Source: Himantopus leucocephalus (lineage: Eukaryota; Chordata; Aves; Charadriiformes; Recurvirostridae). Taken from it: DNA of 64,000 nucleotides. This document shows, in pieces, positions 59,952-64,000 of the stretch. The number at the start of each line of letters is the position of its first letter. Within the stretch, counting starts at the first letter, position 1. Location of the stretch: contig RSEF01000001.1 of NCBI GenBank assembly GCA_003993805.1, positions 75,616,206 to 75,680,205 of the forward strand. The letters run 5' to 3'. The translations under genes and the position numbers were made by a program. Under the pieces are notes generated by a model. That model was given only the letters and a program-made list of their open reading frames with translations. It was not told where the DNA came from and did no database searches.

Positions 59952-62214
59952 GTAAGCTTCACAGAGCAAAGAGTGGGTCAAGGGACCAGGGAGAGGAACA
60001 CGCATGCAAACACCAGAGCACTGCTGTCTAGCTGAAGTCACCCACCAGACATTGCCCAGCCTGCAGCCTGGATTGAGCCTTCTGGTTCTCCACTTGCGCC
60101 AAAGCCCACAGTGCAACAGATACACATTAGTTGACCACTGCAAAGCAGCAGCACTCTCACTGACCAACACACTTGATTTCTTTGGGCTTTATCATGAAGA
60201 AACCTTTGTAAGAACCAAAAGGAGCCTTCTTTATCCTTCCTTCACCACATGGAGGTGTTTTATCAACTGCTAACTGAAAGACAAAGGGATTGCAATTCAT
60301 CTCTCAAGAGCCCAGTAGGGAGCTCTGTGGGAGTCAGTGGTTTTTCATTCAGTGGGTCACATCCCTACAGAGGTCACCAAAGGCATTCTGCGAGGCGTTT
60401 CTCAGAAATGCAATACTGTGCAAAGCAAAGAAAATCCCCTTGTCTGGACAGCTTTCAGTCTGTCTACACACAGATGACAGATATGAAAGGAGTATCATTT
60501 TTCTCAGTGGGGAATTTTTTTTTAACCATCTCAGTAACAGCGGGAAGGAGGTGGAAATTTTTTTTCAGATAAGAGAGTGGGCAATGTGAAAAGGTGAAAT
60601 GCTGCCCCAGCAAAGGACGATAAGATGGAGGAAATTCAGTGGGTGCAGAATTGCCCAAGTAAAGAGTATAGTGGTGTTTCTATTTCATGCCTTCCTGAGG
60701 GAGGCCACAGGAGTTGCACAACATGTGTTACCATCTGCCCTCCCCCTTGCTGACTTGTGCTGCTGTGACACTGCTAACATGGTGTTCTTTTCTCTCCTTG
60801 CTTCCTTGGGTGCCTTCCTTGAATTAGGACGCATTACTACGAAACACTGGGACGGTACGTCTTTTCCCTCATGCTCTAATGCTCTCTGGGTGTAAGACCC
60901 ATTGTTTGTCCCATTGAAAGTCCAAATCCCCATTAATGCTGAACACGAGCTCTTCTTTTTGGTGTCAGTAGGGCTGAAAAACAGGTAATGATCACCATGA
61001 CATCTCCAGAAAATACTCCCAAATCAGGGCTTTTCTGCCCAAAGGCAGGTAGAGATGCATGGACTGTTTCTAGTTGGTTTCTAGATTTTGGGTTTCTTAG
61101 AGTTTCTAGCTGGGCTCACAACATCTAGGCACTCTCTGTTCACAGTACACGGTGGCATGTTCATACAAAAATCCTGTATGGTTTTGGCTAAACACAGACT
61201 GTTGAATAGGGGGAGCTGCCACGTACTGATTTCTCTCCCCTGCACCTTAGCAGTTCTATTTGCCTCCCATCTCAGCAGGAAGGTCACTCCAGCACTGTCC
61301 TAAAGGCTCTTCTATACCACGCATATGCACATTTCTCCTACTGCTTTTTTTGCTCAAAACAAATGATAAAATAATGTTTCCTATCCAGTCCCTGAAAGAT
61401 GAAAAAAAAAACTGCCACACCAGTCTCTTCTGCGAATGCTAGTAACAGACTGACATCAGCTCCAATAGCTCCATGTCAGTATCTCGAGGACTCACGCTAC
61501 CTTCAGATTTTACTTTACTCCTCAGAAAACACAAACTCAGAATGAAGTATGAGGACCGAGACCTGAAACAGAGGGATAAGGAGGAGGCAAGCAGGGAATT
61601 CAGGGCTGTCACGCTTAAGGGTTTGAACAGACCCTACTGAATTCAGTAGAAGCACTCTGCAGTTAGTGATGAGAAAAAGGGACCAAAGATGGAAAAGACA
61701 GCAAGGAACGAGAGCACAAACAGGAGGCAGAGGCGAGAGATGGTGCAGAGTAAGGGATCTGGGAGGCAGAGACCATACACCACAGAGCTGAGAGGGTTAC
61801 TGTTAGTGTCTAGGAGCCTTCTCTGAAATTAATAACCAAGGCTTTTGCAACAAGGGAAAAAGCTGTATTTCCAAGAGCCCATCTCAGATTTTACTTCAAG
61901 TTCAGTGAGGTCTATCTTTGGAAATGTGGTCAGTGTGATGTGCACATTTATAGAGTACATGTAGTCACAAATGACAAAAATATGTTTACGGTATTGTTCA
62001 GCATTGATTTAAGAAACTCTTCCTCTGAAAGAGGACACAGACAAAGGTTGTTGCTTTGTGTTGTGAACTCTGCAGCTCTGTTCAGTCATTAATTTCTCTA
62101 TGATAGCTCTTCAACATTATAATAAACTGAGACAGATGGAGCCTGTCATTCTTGTCTTTATAACAGGTTGTCTTTACCATCTCCATATCTTGACTTGTCT
62201 TTTTTGCTCATTAG
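59952..62214 (+). other. Intron between exon 44 and exon 45, containing the microexon candidate
   Basis: The 27-nt candidate at 60828-60854 divides this 2.3 kb interval. A TGCATG lies at 61056-61061, about 200 nt past the candidate's donor. A purine-rich stretch at about 61660-61770 is the only low-complexity sequence. Confidence 0.8.
60828..60854 (+). CDS. CACNA1C: Candidate 27-nt microexon between exons 44 and 45
   Basis: This is a candidate cassette exon with acceptor CCTTCCTTGAATTAG, a pyrimidine-rich upstream tract from about 60787, and donor ACG|GTACGT. It enters with one base completing the split AG codon of exon 44 and leaves two bases completed by exon 45, so it adds exactly nine codons: R-THYYETLGR. 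Its 27 nt fit the class of neural microexons, and TGC motifs lie close upstream of the acceptor. The peptide resembles a KRT.YYET segment I recall from the CACNA1D tail. Use in transcripts is inferred, not shown. Confidence 0.55.
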
Positions 62215-62343
62215 CTCCAGTTCCAGAGACAGCCAGCTGGCAATTGTTTGCCAAGAGGAAGTGTCTCAGGATGAGACTTATGATGAAAATTTGAATGAAG
62301 ACATTGAGTACTGTAGTGAACCAAGTCTGCTCTCTACTGAAAT
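62215..62343 (+). CDS. CACNA1C: CACNA1C exon 45: distal C-terminal tail
   Basis: The 129-nt exon begins with one base of a split codon and ends with AT of a split methionine codon. It encodes [19 protein letters not shown] and then [18 protein letters not shown] and LLSTE(M). I chose the acceptor TTTTGCTCATTAG at 62214 because it aligns the reading frame and length with the mammalian exon. A second AG six bases later (CTCCAG) would remove two codons and could serve as an alternative site. SQDETY and [11 protein letters not shown] are shared with mammals, while the middle is divergent. Confidence 0.9.
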
Positions 62344-62835
62344 GTGAGCTTTGCAGCTTTAGTCAAGGTGTTTGGGTGGTTCTTTAATTAAGGGGGAGAG
62401 GTGGGAAGAAGTGACGTTTTTCTACAAAAGTTTCAATTTATGGGATAAGGCCAGAAGACTTTAGTCAGACAACTGAAATACCAGAAAATAATTTCAAAAA
62501 AAAAAAAAAAANAAAAAAATGCAGTTCAGCCCTGAGAAGTAACATTGAAAAGGATATCTTTCACCTAGAATTTTCCTTCTCCTCTGAATGAGACATCTGG
62601 ATCTGCAGGGCCTCCCCCCTCCCTTCACTTCTACCGTCTAATGTTCCCAGATCTCATCTTTAGAGCGTTCTCTGTCTCATGGTCTCTCTTACTGCTCCTA
62701 GTCCAGTTATAGCTCGAAGCTATCTCGCTATTGTGTCCATTTGATAGCATGGTCTTCCTGGCTTCCCTGCTGGAAGAGGGGTTATTCTGTCCATTATCAG
62801 CTGCTTTTCTAGAATCCCTCTGTTCTCCTTTCCAG
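62344..62835 (+). other. Intron between exon 45 and exon 46
   Basis: This is a short intron of 492 nt containing an A-rich run with an undetermined base at 62512. Its last 200 bases are pyrimidine-rich. Confidence 0.9.
62496..62519 (+). repeat. Poly-A with one undetermined base
   Basis: An A run is interrupted by N at 62512. It is an unresolved homopolymer, probably a length error. Confidence 0.85.
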
Positions 62836-62945
62836 GCTTGCGTACCAAGATGATGAAAACAGACAACTCACTCCACCAGAAAACAACAAAGGAGAGGACA
62901 CCCGGCACTCTCCAAAGAAAGGGTTTCTGTGCTCCTCAGCACTAG
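62836..62945 (+). CDS. CACNA1C: CACNA1C exon 46 (as numbered here): distal C-terminal tail
   Basis: The 110-nt exon completes the methionine codon and encodes [19 protein letters not shown] then [17 protein letters not shown] plus the first base of a glycine codon. The acceptor is TCTCCTTTCCAG and the donor is CTAG|GTAACA, a weaker donor than the others. YQDDENRQL and SPKKGFL match mammalian CaV1.2. The next exon, expected to start RRASFH, is not in the remaining 1 kb of the window. Confidence 0.93.
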
Positions 62946-64000
62946 GTAACATCCCAGCGTGACGTGTGGGCTGTGCTGTCCTCTGCCTCAACTGGGTTCT
63001 CACATCTTGCTGGAGGAATCCCAGCGTGTGTGGGCACGGGTGTTGCTGTTTGCTGCATTTAGCTCGTGAGACCAGGAATCCCACGGCATGCATATGATCC
63101 TGATCATGCACATGACTATTGACTTTATGCTCAGTCAGTAGATGAAACTGTGGCTGTTTGGATAGCCCATGTGATCTGTTTGATTAAGCCTGCCTGTAAA
63201 TTAGGGGAGTTCATTAGAGTGCTGTAGACTCTCCAAACAATCACCAAGGAGTCACCGAATGGGCTAGCCTTGAGTATATAGTGTTGTGTTCTGTGTGCAT
63301 TCAGCAGGGAGAAAGGAGAGGTTGTTTCTTTTGTCCACTACGATGAAAACAGTGAATTTCAGATTAAGTTAATACAATGCAAATTTGCTTTCTGCTTTAA
63401 TTGTACCTGGAGATTTTTCAAGTGCTTGAGCGTGCAAACTACGCCCAGGTGAAATCCGTGACTCACAAGATTTTATGAAAGTATCAGGACAAACGTGAGA
63501 GTCTGGAAGAAAAAGAGCTCTTTTATGTACAACATTTTTCAGCCTTTTTCCTGAGTACTGGTGTGGAGAAAAAGGACATTTGGGGGAGAAACTAAAAAGA
63601 ATCCTGTATATAAAATACATTCTTACAAAATAAAAGTGACAGGGTAGGTCGTGTAATGTTTAAAGTGAGGCTACCAAGTCTTCACTCAAATCCTTCAGGA
63701 TGCTTGTACAATTGACTATTTTAAAAGCATTTACTTTATTTCAAAACTTAAAATATTAGGCAATGACAATTCCTATATCTATCTGTAAGGCCAAATTTGC
63801 AGTCAGTCCTTGATAAAATGCTTCATTAACTACATTCTAGTGGATGTATATACAGTGATGTCGTACTTATTTTACTAGGATTTTTTCTCTCGAAAGAGAA
63901 GATACTTTTCATCTGCATTGTAGCATTCGTTCTCTGGGTTATAACATGTTTCCTCCAACCCCTGAGAGGTCCTTTTCTCAACAAATCGATATTATAGATA
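62946..64000 (+). other. Intron after exon 46 (partial)
   Basis: No further exon is seen before the end of the window. The sequence is AT-rich after 63350 and I recognise nothing in it. Confidence 0.85.

Overview
The window is a piece of a vertebrate genome, almost certainly a bird. It is mostly intron and carries CR1 LINE fragments with avian-type reverse transcriptase and 3' end sequence, plus MIR-like SINE relics and no primate or rodent repeats. One protein-coding gene is recognisable: CACNA1C, the pore-forming alpha-1C subunit of the L-type calcium channel CaV1.2, read on the + strand. The window enters in domain IV and leaves in the distal C-terminal tail. Both ends of the gene lie outside. 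Exon numbers follow the human convention as I recall it.

Layout. 1-2508 is intron with old CR1 pieces and a pyrimidine-rich tract. Exon 30 (IVS1-S2) is at 2509-2619. A 15.5 kb intron leads to the mutually exclusive IVS3 exons 31 and 32 (18119-18202 and 18821-18904). A 20 kb intron with an avian CR1 3' end, a MIR and a cluster of RBFOX-type TGCATG motifs leads to the 33-nt exon 33 (39301-39333). Exon 34, the IVS4 voltage sensor, is at 42411-42539. Exon 35 (IVS5) is not in the readable sequence and probably lies in the assembly gap at 46174-46273. Exons 36-38 (IVS5-S6 linker, selectivity filter, IVS6, start of the EF-hand) and exons 39-46 (EF-hand, pre-IQ, IQ, distal tail) then follow densely from 47724 to 62945. 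All exons have GT-AG borders and their phases join into one open frame, apart from the 22 codons expected from exon 35.

The most notable observation is a 27-nt, frame-keeping candidate microexon at 60828-60854 between exons 44 and 45. It encodes (R)THYYETLGR and resembles the 'YYET' segment I recall from the tail of the paralogue CACNA1D. Other points of interest are a CpG- and G-rich island just 3' of exon 39, a TGCATG element 117 nt past exon 33, an open cryptic exon between the mutually exclusive pair, and two direct duplications each split by a single N that look like assembly errors.

The parts work as one polypeptide: S1-S4 of domain IV sense voltage, the S5-P-S6 segment forms the Ca2+-selective pore, and the C-terminal EF-hand/pre-IQ/IQ block binds calmodulin and drives Ca2+-dependent inactivation. 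I found no convincing second gene on either strand.
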